Below are positions 37,101-47,385 of a stretch of DNA of 64,000 nt, one piece after another. This stretch comes from Shimazuella alba. Its GTDB lineage: Bacteria > Bacillota > Bacilli > Thermoactinomycetales > Thermoactinomycetaceae. The stretch is from assembly GCF_009831235.1 (NCBI RefSeq), contig NZ_WUUL01000003.1, positions 327,773 through 391,772 of the forward strand. Reading direction: 5' to 3'. Within the stretch, counting starts at the first letter, position 1, and each line of letters starts with the position of its first letter. The position numbers and the translations under genes were made by a program. Under the pieces are notes generated by a model. That model was not told where the DNA came from, ran no database searches, and worked only from the letters and a program-made list of their open reading frames with translations.

Positions 37101-37457
37101 ATGTACAAAACAGTGGGTATCTACAAAAATATTACAGATTCCAAAGAATTCGAGAAATATTATATAGAAGCAATTTTTCCAAAGATGATTACCTTTCCAG
37201 GGGTAGTAAAAATGAAAATTACCAATCTTATTGATAACACAAGAAAAATTTCCCCTGGTATGGAAGGTATTCAATTTATTATCGAGACGCATTATGAATC
37301 GATTCAAGATTTGAGAAAAATTGTAGATACAGAAGAAGGACAAGATATTGTAAAAACTATTCTCGGAAATCAACATGCCGAATGCGGTCGATACATCGGG
37401 GAAAGTAAATCATTTTTGTCAAAAGAAATGCAAAATAAACCTACAGGGAGTCGATAG
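37101..37457 (+). CDS. EthD-domain small protein
   Basis: 118 residues of dimeric alpha/beta-barrel type. YKTVGIYKNITDSKEFEKYY followed by FPKMITFPGVVKMKITNL matches EthD proteins, some of which take part in ether or polyketide breakdown. AAGGA lies 4 bases before the ATG. No partner gene is adjacent, so the role is open. Confidence 0.75.
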   Translation: MYKTVGIYKNITDSKEFEKYYIEAIFPKMITFPGVVKMKITNLIDNTRKISPGMEGIQFIIETHYESIQDLRKIVDTEEGQDIVKTILGNQHAECGRYIGESKSFLSKEMQNKPTGSR

Positions 37458-37472
37458 TCTCCCTGTAGGTTT
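37437..37472. terminator. bidirectional terminator, EthD / ylyB
   Basis: AAACCTACAGGGAG pairs with CTCCCTGTAGGTTT. It overlaps the ends of both converging genes and marks the right boundary of the 30-kb accessory block. Confidence 0.92.
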
Positions 37473-38388
37473 ATTCATCTCTCAATTTTTTCATTAAATC
37501 CAAGAAGGCATCTGGCGGCTCTACTTTTAATTCTATTCTTTTTTGCGTCCTTGGATGTGTAAACCCAAGTACAGTAGCATGCAGAGCTTGCCCTTCAAAT
37601 CCATAATTATTTTTAGCTGGTCCATACAGAGGATCGCCGATCAATGGATGTCCAATCGATTTCATATGTACACGAATTTGATGTGTTCTTCCTGTCTCTA
37701 ATTTACATTTTATATAGGTAGCTTTTGTAAAACGTTCTATGACTGTAAAATGTGTAATTGCCTGCTTACCACGTTTATGCTCTACCGCCATACGCTTTCG
37801 TTCTTTCGGGTCACGACCTATTGGTGCATCAATCAAACCATGTTCATGATGGATAGTACCATGAACAATAGCTAAGTATTCTCTTGTTATACTGTGCTCT
37901 TTCAATTGCTCCACGAGCGAATGGTGCGCTAAATCATTTTTAGCGATCATGAGCAAACCAGAGGTGTCTTTATCAATGCGATGGACGATCCCCGGTCGCG
38001 CTACCCCACCTATCCCAGATAGATCCTCTTTGCAATGAAAGAGTAATGCATTGACAAGGGTTCCACTTGCATGCCCAGGAGCAGGATGAACAACCATTCC
38101 TCTTGGTTTGTTTAATACTAATACATCAGAATCCTCATAGCATATCTCTAATGGAATATCCTCAGCAAGGACATCTAGCTCTTCCAATTCTGGAACGTCA
38201 ATCTCTATATTTTCTCCGACTTTTACCCGATAGCTCTCTTTTCTCACTTTCCCATTTACAAATACGCGATTAGCAGAAATCCATTCTTGTACTCGTACAC
38301 GAGACCACCCTGGATCAAGACCCGCAATTGCTTTATCCAACCTCTCTCCAGCTAGTTCTTCGTTGATCGTAACACAATATGTTTGCAT
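37471..38388 (-). CDS. ylyB: RluA/RluD-family 23S rRNA pseudouridine synthase
   Basis: 305 residues. An S4 RNA-binding domain (about 14-60, RLDKAIAGLDPGWSRVRVQE) is followed by the synthase domain with catalytic Asp139 in HRIDKDTSGLL. It matches B. subtilis ylyB in position, directly after lspA. The start codon abuts the lspA stop (TAGATG). It modifies uridines in large-subunit rRNA; the exact positions are family knowledge only. Confidence 0.95.
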   Translation of the reverse strand: MQTYCVTINEELAGERLDKAIAGLDPGWSRVRVQEWISANRVFVNGKVRKESYRVKVGENIEIDVPELEELDVLAEDIPLEICYEDSDVLVLNKPRGMVVHPAPGHASGTLVNALLFHCKEDLSGIGGVARPGIVHRIDKDTSGLLMIAKNDLAHHSLVEQLKEHSITREYLAIVHGTIHHEHGLIDAPIGRDPKERKRMAVEHKRGKQAITHFTVIERFTKATYIKCKLETGRTHQIRVHMKSIGHPLIGDPLYGPAKNNYGFEGQALHATVLGFTHPRTQKRIELKVEPPDAFLDLMKKLRDE

Positions 38389-38871
38389 CTAGGCGTCTCC
38401 TACAGAAGTATTAACTTGTTCTTTTTTCGTTTCCGTGAGACTTGCAATCAAGAACAACACAACGCCTACACAAAGAGCGGAATCAGCGACATTAAAAATC
38501 GGAAATTGATAGCTACCAAATTGAAAATGGAAAAAATCAACTACTTCTCCTGTACGTATTCGATCAATGAAATTTCCTATTGCACCCCCTAATATAAGAG
38601 AAAGCGCTAGTTTGGTTAAAATGGTTTCTTTTTTCATTTTGATCATATATACGATAATCCCAATAACAACACAAGATGTCACAATAATAAACAACCATCG
38701 TTGATCTTGCAGGATACCAAAAGCAGCTCCTCTATTTCGATGAGAAGTGATATAAAAAAAATCAGTTATCACAGAAATGGATTGGTACAGTTCCATATTA
38801 TGGACAATCCACCACTTGCTAAATTGATCCAGTGCAATAATCACGATTGATAGTAGAAAAAAAAGGTACAC
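38389..38871 (-). CDS. lspA: lipoprotein signal peptidase (signal peptidase II)
   Basis: 160 residues and four membrane segments. The two catalytic aspartates are Asp103 in GAIGNFIDRI and Asp130 in NVADSAL. The enzyme removes signal peptides from prolipoproteins after Lgt lipidation. It is flanked by ylyA and ylyB, as in B. subtilis. Confidence 0.97.
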   Translation of the reverse strand: MYLFFLLSIVIIALDQFSKWWIVHNMELYQSISVITDFFYITSHRNRGAAFGILQDQRWLFIIVTSCVVIGIIVYMIKMKKETILTKLALSLILGGAIGNFIDRIRTGEVVDFFHFQFGSYQFPIFNVADSALCVGVVLFLIASLTETKKEQVNTSVGDA

Positions 38872-39013
38872 AAAACTCCCCCGTTCCAGTTATTCTTTAC
38901 CGATTGTAGCACAAGGAGACGGAGGAAGAAAACGACTTTCCATTCAACTCTGGCTATTCACTAGCTCTTTCTTGTTCTAGTCCTAACTGTTGCTTTTTAA
39001 TGCTTACATACTC

Positions 39014-39709
39014 TTACAGATCTTCATCTGAATTTAGTTCTCTCTCTTTGCGATAGTATGCTTCATTATGGACAATTTCCGGCATACCTTCATTGTGACC
39101 TGTTATATCTGTAATAGCGAATCCTTCTATCAAATCCACATATCCTTGAGGTTCATCATTATCTTCTGTTAATTCATCATATGATGTTCCATCATTAAAG
39201 TAATCTGGCGGGTTAGATGTTCCATATCTCTCCACATCTTGCCATGTATCTTCTCCATCATAACCATTGTAGTCATTATTATCTTTAAAGCTATGTGTAG
39301 CAGAATTTTCGAGTACCTCTTCTTCTATGGGTCGACGACCTGTAATTTGACGAGTCGAATGATGCTCTTTGCAAGTTGTTGTCCAAGGAATCGCCTCTAA
39401 TCTCTCAAAAGGGATTTCTTGATGACATACTTCACATTTTCCATAATCACCTGAATCTATGCGAGATAAAGCCAAATTTACTGCTTCAATATGATGTTGG
39501 TCAGCATCTTGCAGAGATAGATCCTTCCCTCTTTCAAATAGTTCTGATCCAACATCTCCAGGATGGTTATCATAAGCTGATAGTTCACCTATTGAATCAC
39601 TCATCGCCATCTCTAACCCGTATCCGTGGTTATCTGCTAAACTCTGTTCAGAATCATTCTTTTCCTTTAGCAGTATATTTTTTAATGTTGCTAATTGTTG
39701 TTGATTCAT
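39014..39709 (-). CDS. ylyA: TraR/DksA-type zinc-finger protein, YlyA/YteA-like
   Basis: 231 residues. N-terminal coiled coil (1-40), SDSIGELSAYDNHPGDVGSE and FERGKDLSL are signature segments of the YteA/YlyA group. The zinc site is CEVC and, 18 residues on, CKEH, where the usual fourth Cys is His. An acidic C-terminal half follows. B. subtilis YlyA sits at the same place between ileS and lspA and affects sigma-G-dependent transcription, so the symbol rests on synteny plus family. Confidence 0.85.
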   Translation of the reverse strand: MNQQQLATLKNILLKEKNDSEQSLADNHGYGLEMAMSDSIGELSAYDNHPGDVGSELFERGKDLSLQDADQHHIEAVNLALSRIDSGDYGKCEVCHQEIPFERLEAIPWTTTCKEHHSTRQITGRRPIEEEVLENSATHSFKDNNDYNGYDGEDTWQDVERYGTSNPPDYFNDGTSYDELTEDNDEPQGYVDLIEGFAITDITGHNEGMPEIVHNEAYYRKERELNSDEDL

Positions 39710-39761
39710 TCATAAACCTCCATACTTTTTTTGTTAGCATTTCCAAAAACAAAAAAAGTAC

Positions 39762-39775
39762 TGCAAAATGGTAGC
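39762..39775. repeat. 14-bp direct repeat, left copy
   Basis: TGCAAAATGGTAGC recurs exactly at 41727-41740. The two copies bracket the MFS gene and a 97-codon gene. The hairpin GGTAGCAGCCGATG / CATCGGCTACC (39770-39813) starts within this copy and lies just beyond the MFS stop. Confidence 0.6.
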
Positions 39776-39815
39776 AGCCGATGCACAAGTTTACACTTAT
39801 TCATCGGCTACCTTT

Positions 39816-41054
39816 TTACACCTTTATTATCTTTTTAGATGTTTCTGTCTCCTCCTGAAGAAAAGGAGTTTTTTTGATGATGTAGAGGTAAGACATGACA
39901 GCAGACAACGCCACACAGGGAGAAACAAGTATCCACATGCCTTGATATCCCCACCCGATCCAATTCCTTAGTATATTGACCACAGGTGCCAACATCGCTC
40001 CAAGGTCGTAGATCGTGTAAAAAATGGCTGTTGCTATTGCTTTTCTAGTATCTGGAACTTTCGTTACTGCAAGCGAGTAGACGCAAGGGGCGAGACAACT
40101 AAGGCCCATACCATTGGCTACGGCGGCCAGATAAAAGAGAAACAGACCTTTTCCGAAGCTCAGGCAGAACAAACCGATCGCAAAACAACTGTAAGAAACA
40201 GTTACCAAGCGACCTCGCTCCAAACCCTTTTCGCTACTTTCTTGATTGCGTGCTAGACTACTCACCAGTACTCGACCGAAAAGGATGACTAGAGAGTATA
40301 CCAGCATAAATTTGTACGCATACCCTGCGTTGCCCAATTCTTGTGCATAAGGGTAGATGTAGGTCGTTACTCCTGCAACGTATATAGTAATCAATCCCAT
40401 AATGGATGCGTACGGACTGATCACCTTCAAAACCTGAGACAGAGGGATTTGCTTTTCCTGTTTCGCTGGTACCACTGCTTCAGGTTTTTTCAACACGCTA
40501 AAGAGAAAAAGACCACACCCGACGCAGATAATGCCTACCGTGAAAATATCCCAAAAATGACCATTATCAGCCATGTAGAGACTGACAGCTGACATAGCTG
40601 TCATAGCCAAATCACCTGAAGCACTGAAGTAGCCTTGTCCCTTGATACTACCCTCGGGAATGATGCGTGTACAGTACGCTTTCACTGGTGGAATCGACAT
40701 TCCGTAGGCAACACCATGGACCAAGCGCCAAATCATCAGCTGTTCACCAGTGCTCACTGTAGCGTATCCAATGAAGGATATCAGCATCAAACCAATAGCT
40801 GCCTGGCCAATCAACTTATATCCAATCCGATCACACAAATAACCGGCAATAGGACGGAATAGAAGCGTGGGAAAAATAAAAATCCCTACTGCAAGATCGG
40901 TCTGTTTGTCTGTGACACCACTGACTTGTTGAGCGAACAGCGGAAGAATTGGGGCAATGAGATAAAATGCCCCAATCAAACAGTAATTGACAAGGAGAAT
41001 GAATACATACTCCCGTTTCCACAGCTTTACTGTTGACGCTACACTTTTTGTCAT
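39816..41054 (-). CDS. MFS transporter
   Basis: 412 residues and twelve membrane segments. Motif A-type loop GYLCDRIGYKLIG, then RLVHGVAYGMSIPPVKAYCT, and a central loop rich in Lys (about 190-215). It belongs to the proton-driven exporter branch used for drugs or siderophores; the substrate is not determinable. GC content appears higher than in the flanking core genes, which supports acquisition. Confidence 0.9.
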   Translation of the reverse strand: MTKSVASTVKLWKREYVFILLVNYCLIGAFYLIAPILPLFAQQVSGVTDKQTDLAVGIFIFPTLLFRPIAGYLCDRIGYKLIGQAAIGLMLISFIGYATVSTGEQLMIWRLVHGVAYGMSIPPVKAYCTRIIPEGSIKGQGYFSASGDLAMTAMSAVSLYMADNGHFWDIFTVGIICVGCGLFLFSVLKKPEAVVPAKQEKQIPLSQVLKVISPYASIMGLITIYVAGVTTYIYPYAQELGNAGYAYKFMLVYSLVILFGRVLVSSLARNQESSEKGLERGRLVTVSYSCFAIGLFCLSFGKGLFLFYLAAVANGMGLSCLAPCVYSLAVTKVPDTRKAIATAIFYTIYDLGAMLAPVVNILRNWIGWGYQGMWILVSPCVALSAVMSYLYIIKKTPFLQEETETSKKIIKV

Positions 41055-41224
41055 GATTCTCTCTCTATGTAAGGGTCCAAAGACAACTAATTTTGATTCT
41101 AAACTAATGATGCGTATTTGGAAAGAAAAGAGATATCAGACAGATGGAATAAGTATGATTATTGGGGAAATGTAATTGGATATAATCATTGTTATGAAAT
41201 ACCTAATATACTCATAAATCGCAT

Positions 41225-41261
41225 GCGCCCCTGTCGACTTTCGTAGAGTGGACAGGGGCGC
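41225..41261. other. strong hairpin between the 97-codon gene and the MFS gene
   Basis: GCGCCCCTGTC pairs with GACAGGGGCGC around a 15-base loop. There is no T run on either strand, so it may be an RNA-stabilising or rho-independent-like element rather than a classical terminator. Confidence 0.6.
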
Positions 41262-41301
41262 AATCTTATTCCTATTTTTTCACATCAGAAAATCAGTATT
41301 G

Positions 41302-41595
41302 TTAGATGACGTTCTTCAGATCAGGCAGTAGCTGATAAGACTTCTTGTCTCCTACAATGATCTCGTAGGATCCTGCAAACTTTCCACCTACGATGGTGAG
41401 CTCGTTTTCGTGAATCTCCACTTGCTTAATGCCAGTGGAAGGGTCCATCCGAAATACCTTTGCCTTATCTTCAGAGATAATACTAACACAGCCCTTACCA
41501 CTTGCGATAAATTCGAAACTACTTGAAGAAGTCACATTCACTCCCTCAGTTGCACCTACCACAAAAACCGGACCATGTTTACTGATGTGTAGCAT
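41302..41595 (-). CDS. small beta-rich protein of unknown function
   Basis: 97 residues with alternating hydrophobic pattern and several short strands (GPVFVVGATEGVNVTSSSSF, ENELTIVGGKFAGSYEIIVG). No signal peptide or membrane segment. It lies upstream of the MFS gene on the same strand but a strong hairpin separates them. Family not recognised. The frame is clean and codon use resembles the MFS gene. Confidence 0.55.
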   Translation of the reverse strand: MLHISKHGPVFVVGATEGVNVTSSSSFEFIASGKGCVSIISEDKAKVFRMDPSTGIKQVEIHENELTIVGGKFAGSYEIIVGDKKSYQLLPDLKNVI

Positions 41596-41726
41596 TGATT
41601 CTCTTTCTCTATTAGGAATGATTCTAACCCATTATAGCGTTACCACACGAAAGTGCAACTTATATAAAAGAAATATTATTAAAAATTACGTTTTCATCAT
41701 GGATTAAGTGAAATGAACTAACACTT

Positions 41727-41740
41727 TGCAAAATGGTAGC
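41727..41740. repeat. 14-bp direct repeat, right copy
   Basis: TGCAAAATGGTAGC, identical to 39762-39775 and in the same orientation. Confidence 0.6.
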
Positions 41741-41769
41741 CGCAGATCGGTCGTCACGATCTCTATCAT

Positions 41770-42273
41770 TTATCTAATCTGTTTTTCATAGGTATAAAAT
41801 GGAACTTCCCTCCTTGGGAAATAAACTTTTCCCATCTCCTCATATCCAAAATGTTCGTATAAGCCACGTGCTACATCGTTTTCTTCATAAGCATCCAACC
41901 TTATAGACGTATAACCATGTTCTTTGGCATATTGATCAGCAAATGCCATCAATGCCTTTCCAGTTCCTTCTCCTTGATAATCCAAATGAACAACTAAACG
42001 ATGCAAATACAGTGCTTTTCCTTTTTCTACTCCCCAGTCGATATCCTCATGTTCAGGTTCTTTTTGCTCATCTAGTACAACTGATCCTAAAATGCGTTCG
42101 CCATCTTTCGCAACATAAAGGGTTCCTGCTTTTAGATCTGCTTGCAACATTTGAACACTCGGATCATTGTAATCCCATTGATGGATATCATTTTCTTGTA
42201 GATCACGTCTAGCGATAATGTACATTTCAATGATTTTGTTTAGATCTTCCATTGTTCCTTTTTGAATATCCAT
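41770..42273 (-). CDS. GNAT-family N-acetyltransferase
   Basis: 167 residues. The acetyl-CoA motif is LYLHRLVVHLDYQGEGTGKA LMAFADQYA, followed by IRLDAYEENDVARGLYEHFG. Substrate unknown. Single gene between the repeat-flanked cassette and a decayed gene. Confidence 0.9.
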   Translation of the reverse strand: MDIQKGTMEDLNKIIEMYIIARRDLQENDIHQWDYNDPSVQMLQADLKAGTLYVAKDGERILGSVVLDEQKEPEHEDIDWGVEKGKALYLHRLVVHLDYQGEGTGKALMAFADQYAKEHGYTSIRLDAYEENDVARGLYEHFGYEEMGKVYFPRREVPFYTYEKQIR

Positions 42274-42451
42274 TTGTTACTCCTTTCATCAAATCGCGAA
42301 TACATTTGCTAGTAATGTCCTTGTTTTCTATACTATGATCACTTCTTTATATCTTATCCATTTGATATCTGATACATGAAATATGTTGCTAAATTATGTG
42401 CTATTGATCTCATTTACAAATCGTAATGGTCTCATTTATGAATGTTATTTC

Positions 42452-42880
42452 TTATTGATCACGTCTAATATGATGTATTTCTACTGCAGAAAGATCCCCC
42501 TCCCCTACAACACAAAAAGCAGAGTACTTTATTCTCTGCTTTGTATATCTCCATTTCTTATTTATTGTATCTTCTATATGGTGAAACATATCAAGAAGCC
42601 TTTGGCCTACTTTTGTTTCATCTCCCTTGTACCAATCAGCATGAAATCTTTTCTGCTGCCCTATAAATGAATTCATGTCTCCAAGAGAAATGTTTTCTAT
42701 CATTTGCATAAGCTCATGTCCTTCAAGTGTAGCAAAACGATTCAAAATAGGTCTCTAATATCAACTCAGTACCTTTGAAGTTTTCTGATACTTTTTCTTC
42801 ACTAACTGGAACAACCTTTGTCACATCTGTATAAAGAACACTTGGTATTTTGTGAAGCCGAGGAAAAACAACTTTGATAT
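42452..42880 (-). pseudogene. frameshifted gene of unknown family
   Basis: Upstream frame: IKVVFPRLHKIPSVLYTDVT KVVPVSEEKVSENFKG, ending near 42755. The following frame continues from NRFATLEGHELMQMIENISL to EGDLSAVEIHHIRRDQ at 42452. The join falls at a run of T/A near 42748. Total about 140 codons. The start is not preserved. Family not recognised. Confidence 0.5.
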
Positions 42881-43172
42881 AAAATTTTTAAAATAACTCC
42901 GGATTATCTACATTTCTGTATATTGAGACTGTTTAATTAAAAAAATGAAAATGAACCATGCAATCATGTAATGGCAAGTAATATTATGGGGAAAATTAAT
43001 AACAATGTGAATTAAATTAATACTCAATTTTTTTATTAACAAAGATATAAAACCATGATGATATTTTGCATTGTGCAATATTTTTTTAATAATATTTTTA
43101 AGTTACTATATGTCTTCACTCCTATTGATCGGAATTTTTATTGCGTTGAATACCATTTAATACTTAACATTA
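42881..43172. other. AT-rich stretch without genes
   Basis: Very AT-rich, with no frame longer than a few dozen codons. It separates the decayed gene from the ileS terminator. Confidence 0.6.
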
Positions 43173-43202
43173 AAATAAAAAACCGCTTTTTCAGCGGCTT
43201 TT
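43173..43202 (-). terminator. terminator of ileS
   Basis: On the minus strand AAGCCGC pairs with GCGGTTT around TGAAAAA, followed by a T run. It begins 10 bases after the stop. Confidence 0.85.
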
Positions 43203-43211
43203 ACACAAACC

Positions 43212-45977
43212 CTATTTGATCTCTAGATCTGTTGCATAATTTTCTTCTACTATCGGCGCACAGCGATCACATAAAGTTGGATGGTGCTCATTTTCACCAA
43301 CAGAAGGAGAGATGGTCCAGCAACGCTCGCATTTTTCACCAGATGCAGCAGTTACTTCAACTGTGATATCTTCTACATCTCCTGATACAGGGTGTATTAC
43401 TACATCAGAGACAATAAACAAATCTTTGGGTTCTGGGATTTGATTTAAGAGAGTTGCTGCTTCAAATCCTGGGAGAATATCCACTTTTGCTCCCAAAGAG
43501 TTACCAATAGTTTTGGCTGCTCGTGCTTCTTCTAACGATTTTAAAACGATATCACGCAATGTTAAGAAGCGATCCCATTTGGCTTCCAACGTGGTATCTT
43601 GCATCTTAGCATCTGCTACTGGAAAATCGGTTAATTCTACACTTGCTTCTTTCACTCCAGGTATATATTCCCATACCTCATCTGTTGTATGTGGGATGAT
43701 TGGTGCCAACAATTTTACGAGCGTCACCAACAGCTCATGCAGTACCGTTTGGGTAGAGCGGCGAGCTACAGAGTTTGGAGCATCTACATACAGTCTGTCT
43801 TTGCGTACATCTAGGTAGAATTGAGAAAGAAAGACGGTGCAGAATTGATGGATCTGTGTGTAAACTTGGTTGAATTCATAGTTCTCATAGCCCTTGGTTA
43901 CACGATCCACTAAGCCTTGTAGCTTAATCAATACAAATTTCTCTAGTTCATTCATTTGCTCCAGTGAAACTTGATGTTGCTGAGGATCAAAGTCTGCTAA
44001 ATTTCCAAGTAAAAATCGGAACGTATTCCGCAGCTTACGGTATACTTCGGCGATCTGCTTTAATATTTCGTCTGACACACGGAAATCAGCTTGATAATCG
44101 GAAGATGCTACCCAAAGCCGGAGAATATCAGCACCATATTGTTTCATCACTTTGGCTGGATCTATCACATTACCAAGTGATTTAGACATCTTTCGTCCTT
44201 CACCATCAAGAGTAAATCCATGACTGAGGACAGCTTTGTATGGTGCCTTTCCTGTTGTTGCCACTGCCGTGGAGAGAGAAGAATTAAACCATCCCCTATA
44301 TTGATCTGATCCTTCTAAGTACAGATCAGCTGGCCATGTGGTCTCTGGACGTTTCGTTAAGACAGACCGATGGCTGCTACCCGAATCAAACCAAACATCC
44401 ATCGTATCGGTCTCTTTACTGAACTCTTTTCCTCCACATGCTTCACATGTATGACTAGCAGGCATTAATTCTGCTGCATCTTTTTTGTACCATACATTTG
44501 AACCCTCTTGTGCAAACAAATCAGCAATAAATTCGATTGTTTCTTCATTGATATGTGGATGATTGCAAGAAGTACAATAGAAAATAGGTAGTGGAACACC
44601 CCAAACTCGCTGACGGGAAATACACCAGTCTCCACGATCTGCGATCATATTGGAAAGTCGCACTTCTCCCCAACTAGGCGTCCATTTTACTTGCTTAATC
44701 TGCTCGAGCATTTCCTCACGAAATCCATCAATCGAGGCAAACCATTGCTCTGTAGCTCGGAAAATAATTGGCTTTTTCGTTCTCCAATCATGAGGATAGG
44801 AGTGTGTGATAAAAACCAATTTGAGTAATGCTCCTGCTTCTTCTAGTTTTTCTGATACCATCTTATTTGCGTCTTCATAATAGATACCTTCGAACCCTGG
44901 AGCTTCATCCGTAAATTTACCTTTTTCGTCTACTGGTGAAAGAATATCCAATCCATACTTTTGCCCTACCCAAAAGTCTTCTTCACCATGACCGGGTGCT
45001 GTATGAACACATCCGGTACCAGCGTCTAGAGTCACATGATCACCAAAAACAATAAGGCTTTTGCGATCATAAAAAGGATGTCGACACACTACACCTTCCA
45101 ATTCCTTACCTTTCCAACTTTCTACAATCTTGTACTGATCCATACCAATGATTTCCATTACTGATGGAACTAAGTCTGTAGCTAGGACTAATTTTCTTTC
45201 TCCAGCTTGTACTAGGCTATAGGAGAAATTTTCATTGAGTGCAATAGCTAGATTGGAAGGAATCGTCCAAGGAGTGGTCGTCCAGATAAGCACCTCACTA
45301 CCTTCAGGCAATTTCCCTTGATTTTCTATGACTGGAAAAGCTACGTAGATAGAAGCTGATCGCTTGTCATGATATTCAATTTCTGCTTCTGCAAGTGCAG
45401 ACTCTGAGGATGGAGACCAATAGATAGATTTTTTCCCACGATACACATGACCTTTTGATACCATATCCCCAAATAAACGAATTTGCTCCGCTTCATATTC
45501 AGGTTTTAAAGTGATGTAAGGATTTTCCCAATCTCCTCGAACACCTAATCGCTCAAACTGTGCTTTTTGCCGCTCAACAAAGGATAGAGCATAGTCCTTA
45601 CAAAGTTCACGGAAAGTAGGAATATCGACTGATCTACGATCCACTTTTTTCTTCGTTACGATAGCATGTTCAATCGGAAGTCCGTGTGTATCCCAACCTG
45701 GAATATAAGGAGCATCAAACCCTGCAAGAGATTTGTAGCGAACAATAAAATCTTTTAATATCTTATTCAAAGCATGTCCAATATGAAGGTCCCCATTTGC
45801 ATAAGGGGGCCCATCATGCAAAATAAACTTTGGAGCACCTTGTCGTTTTTGTAAAACTTGTTGATAAATATTTTCTTGTTTCCAGCGTTTTTGACGTTCA
45901 GGTTCTTTGTTCGGTAAATTACCTCTCATCGGGAAAGCGGTTTTTGGTAACTGGAGGGTTTTACTATAATCGGCCAT
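43212..45977 (-). CDS. ileS: isoleucyl-tRNA synthetase
   Basis: 921 residues, class Ia synthetase. The HIGH motif is at 65-68 ([11 protein letters not shown]) and KMSKS near 595 ([14 protein letters not shown]). The editing domain lies between them. The C-terminal zinc finger is CERCW ... CDRC. It is of the bacterial (mupirocin-sensitive) length class. Expression is predicted to be controlled by the T-box in its leader. Confidence 0.98.
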   Translation of the reverse strand: MADYSKTLQLPKTAFPMRGNLPNKEPERQKRWKQENIYQQVLQKRQGAPKFILHDGPPYANGDLHIGHALNKILKDFIVRYKSLAGFDAPYIPGWDTHGLPIEHAIVTKKKVDRRSVDIPTFRELCKDYALSFVERQKAQFERLGVRGDWENPYITLKPEYEAEQIRLFGDMVSKGHVYRGKKSIYWSPSSESALAEAEIEYHDKRSASIYVAFPVIENQGKLPEGSEVLIWTTTPWTIPSNLAIALNENFSYSLVQAGERKLVLATDLVPSVMEIIGMDQYKIVESWKGKELEGVVCRHPFYDRKSLIVFGDHVTLDAGTGCVHTAPGHGEEDFWVGQKYGLDILSPVDEKGKFTDEAPGFEGIYYEDANKMVSEKLEEAGALLKLVFITHSYPHDWRTKKPIIFRATEQWFASIDGFREEMLEQIKQVKWTPSWGEVRLSNMIADRGDWCISRQRVWGVPLPIFYCTSCNHPHINEETIEFIADLFAQEGSNVWYKKDAAELMPASHTCEACGGKEFSKETDTMDVWFDSGSSHRSVLTKRPETTWPADLYLEGSDQYRGWFNSSLSTAVATTGKAPYKAVLSHGFTLDGEGRKMSKSLGNVIDPAKVMKQYGADILRLWVASSDYQADFRVSDEILKQIAEVYRKLRNTFRFLLGNLADFDPQQHQVSLEQMNELEKFVLIKLQGLVDRVTKGYENYEFNQVYTQIHQFCTVFLSQFYLDVRKDRLYVDAPNSVARRSTQTVLHELLVTLVKLLAPIIPHTTDEVWEYIPGVKEASVELTDFPVADAKMQDTTLEAKWDRFLTLRDIVLKSLEEARAAKTIGNSLGAKVDILPGFEAATLLNQIPEPKDLFIVSDVVIHPVSGDVEDITVEVTAASGEKCERCWTISPSVGENEHHPTLCDRCAPIVEENYATDLEIK

Positions 45978-46002
45978 ATTTCCAATCCTTTACATATAAA
46001 AT

Positions 46003-46250
46003 AAAAAACCTTCTCTATCCCATAGGACGAGAAGGTCTCGTGGTACCACCCAATTTCGTAGAGACATATGTCGCCTCTACCTCTTAACTCGATAACGTGA
46101 GTTAATCGTCTCACCTTACTTTATCTATGATAATTGTTCAGGCGATCAGCTCCTGGGTGATATAGATCAGAAACTCTTTGCTAGGCTTTCACCATTCCTA
46201 GCTCGCTAAAAAAGAGCACTTCTAACTACTAGTCCCATTCCAAACCATTT
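46003..46250 (-). promoter_or_regulatory. T-box riboswitch leader of ileS
   Basis: The minus strand carries the T-box GGGTGGTACCACG (46037-46049), followed by the terminator hairpin CCTTCTCGTCC / AGAGAAGG with a T run (46003-46035). Upstream lies a structured Stem I region. Uncharged tRNA-Ile binding would block the terminator. Ile specificity is inferred from the downstream gene. Confidence 0.9.
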
Positions 46251-46255
46251 AGTTA

Positions 46256-47074
46256 TTAGAACATTGCTTTTTTCTTTAATTTACGTGATGTTCTACGAAG
46301 TTCACGACGAGGCTCTTCCTCTTCTTCCATATAGGAAACTGCAACTTCATCCATCACAAGTGCATCTTCATCATTGAAATCATGTTGTATCGTTGGTAGG
46401 GTATTATCAATCATATAATCTTGATGATCTCCTACCTCAGACAGTTCTTCTAACTGCTTATCGTGTTCGTCTAGTCCTTCTTCAATTTCTTCCAATGCAT
46501 TCCAATCCGAGTTCTCTAGAATATCCAAGTGAGACTGCACCAACGTGCGGAAACGTGTACGATAAATAGTAGACTTTTGTTTCAAATCGAGCAGCTCAGT
46601 ATGTATCGCACGAGCTTTGGTAAGAGCTTCGTTGATGATACGATCTGCATTTTTCTCCGCTTCTTGCACAATAAGTTCTGCTTCTTTTTTCGCATTAAGA
46701 CGAACTTCGTCTGCGACTTCTTGTGCAACCCGAATCGACTTATGGATGCTTTGTTCCATCGAGGTAAGCGCGGCTGCTGTTGGTTGTAATGATTGCATAG
46801 CATTATCAGCAGCAAAGCGAGACGGGGTTTGTTGAACTGGAACTTCTTGAACTGGTGGCTGTTGTTGTGAATTAGCGTACATGGACTCGCCTTCCATCAC
46901 TCTCTCTAATTCAGCTTGCAACTCTTCCACTTGTTGTTCTAATTCCATCTTTTCCCGGATAATCAAATCATAATCTCGTATAATCTGATCTAGGAAATCA
47001 TTAACCTCATCGACATCATAACCACGAAAAGAGCGTTTAAACTCTTTGCTGTGTATCTCAGTCGTCGTTAGCAT
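46256..47074 (-). CDS. divIVA: cell-pole / division-site protein DivIVA
   Basis: 272 residues. The N-terminal lipid-binding domain has SKEFKRSFRGYDVDEVNDFL with the membrane-inserting Phe and Arg near residues 14-18, followed by coiled coils (about 28-70 and 110-190). The tail is long, acidic and then basic (RRELRRTSRKLKKKAMF), longer than in B. subtilis. It marks negatively curved membrane and acts in division and polar chromosome anchoring. Confidence 0.95.
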   Translation of the reverse strand: MLTTTEIHSKEFKRSFRGYDVDEVNDFLDQIIRDYDLIIREKMELEQQVEELQAELERVMEGESMYANSQQQPPVQEVPVQQTPSRFAADNAMQSLQPTAAALTSMEQSIHKSIRVAQEVADEVRLNAKKEAELIVQEAEKNADRIINEALTKARAIHTELLDLKQKSTIYRTRFRTLVQSHLDILENSDWNALEEIEEGLDEHDKQLEELSEVGDHQDYMIDNTLPTIQHDFNDEDALVMDEVAVSYMEEEEEPRRELRRTSRKLKKKAMF

Positions 47075-47385
47075 GAATGCACCTCCAAATTAACTGCATG
47101 CTCTCTTAAATTAGTCCCGATCACCAGACAGATGGTAGCCACCATTCGGACAGTATATTAACGTAACACCAACTCGATTTTACTCCCTTTCGTTCAGGCT
47201 TTTATTATTACTTCATATCATAACCATAAAATCGGGAGTGTGTTTATACTTTTTTGACTATCTGTTGGCATTCACAAATATCCCTTACCTCCTGTATGGT
47301 CTATCGCATGCCTTCCCTATTCGACAATATTAACAGATATCCTTCTTAATTACCACTAAGCAATGTAGAAATAACTGGAAAAAAG
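47075..47385. other. spacer between ylmH and divIVA
   Basis: About 310 bases with no coding frame supported. It presumably holds the divIVA promoter; no confident -35/-10 pair was picked. Confidence 0.5.

Noticed and set aside
37437..37472. Possible att site at the right edge of the accessory block
   Set aside because: The palindrome is explained by a bidirectional terminator, and no matching copy lies at the pyrR end.
46003..46250. Short frames in the ileS leader
   Set aside because: The region is a structured T-box leader with the conserved GGGTGGTACCACG; the frames have no ribosome sites.
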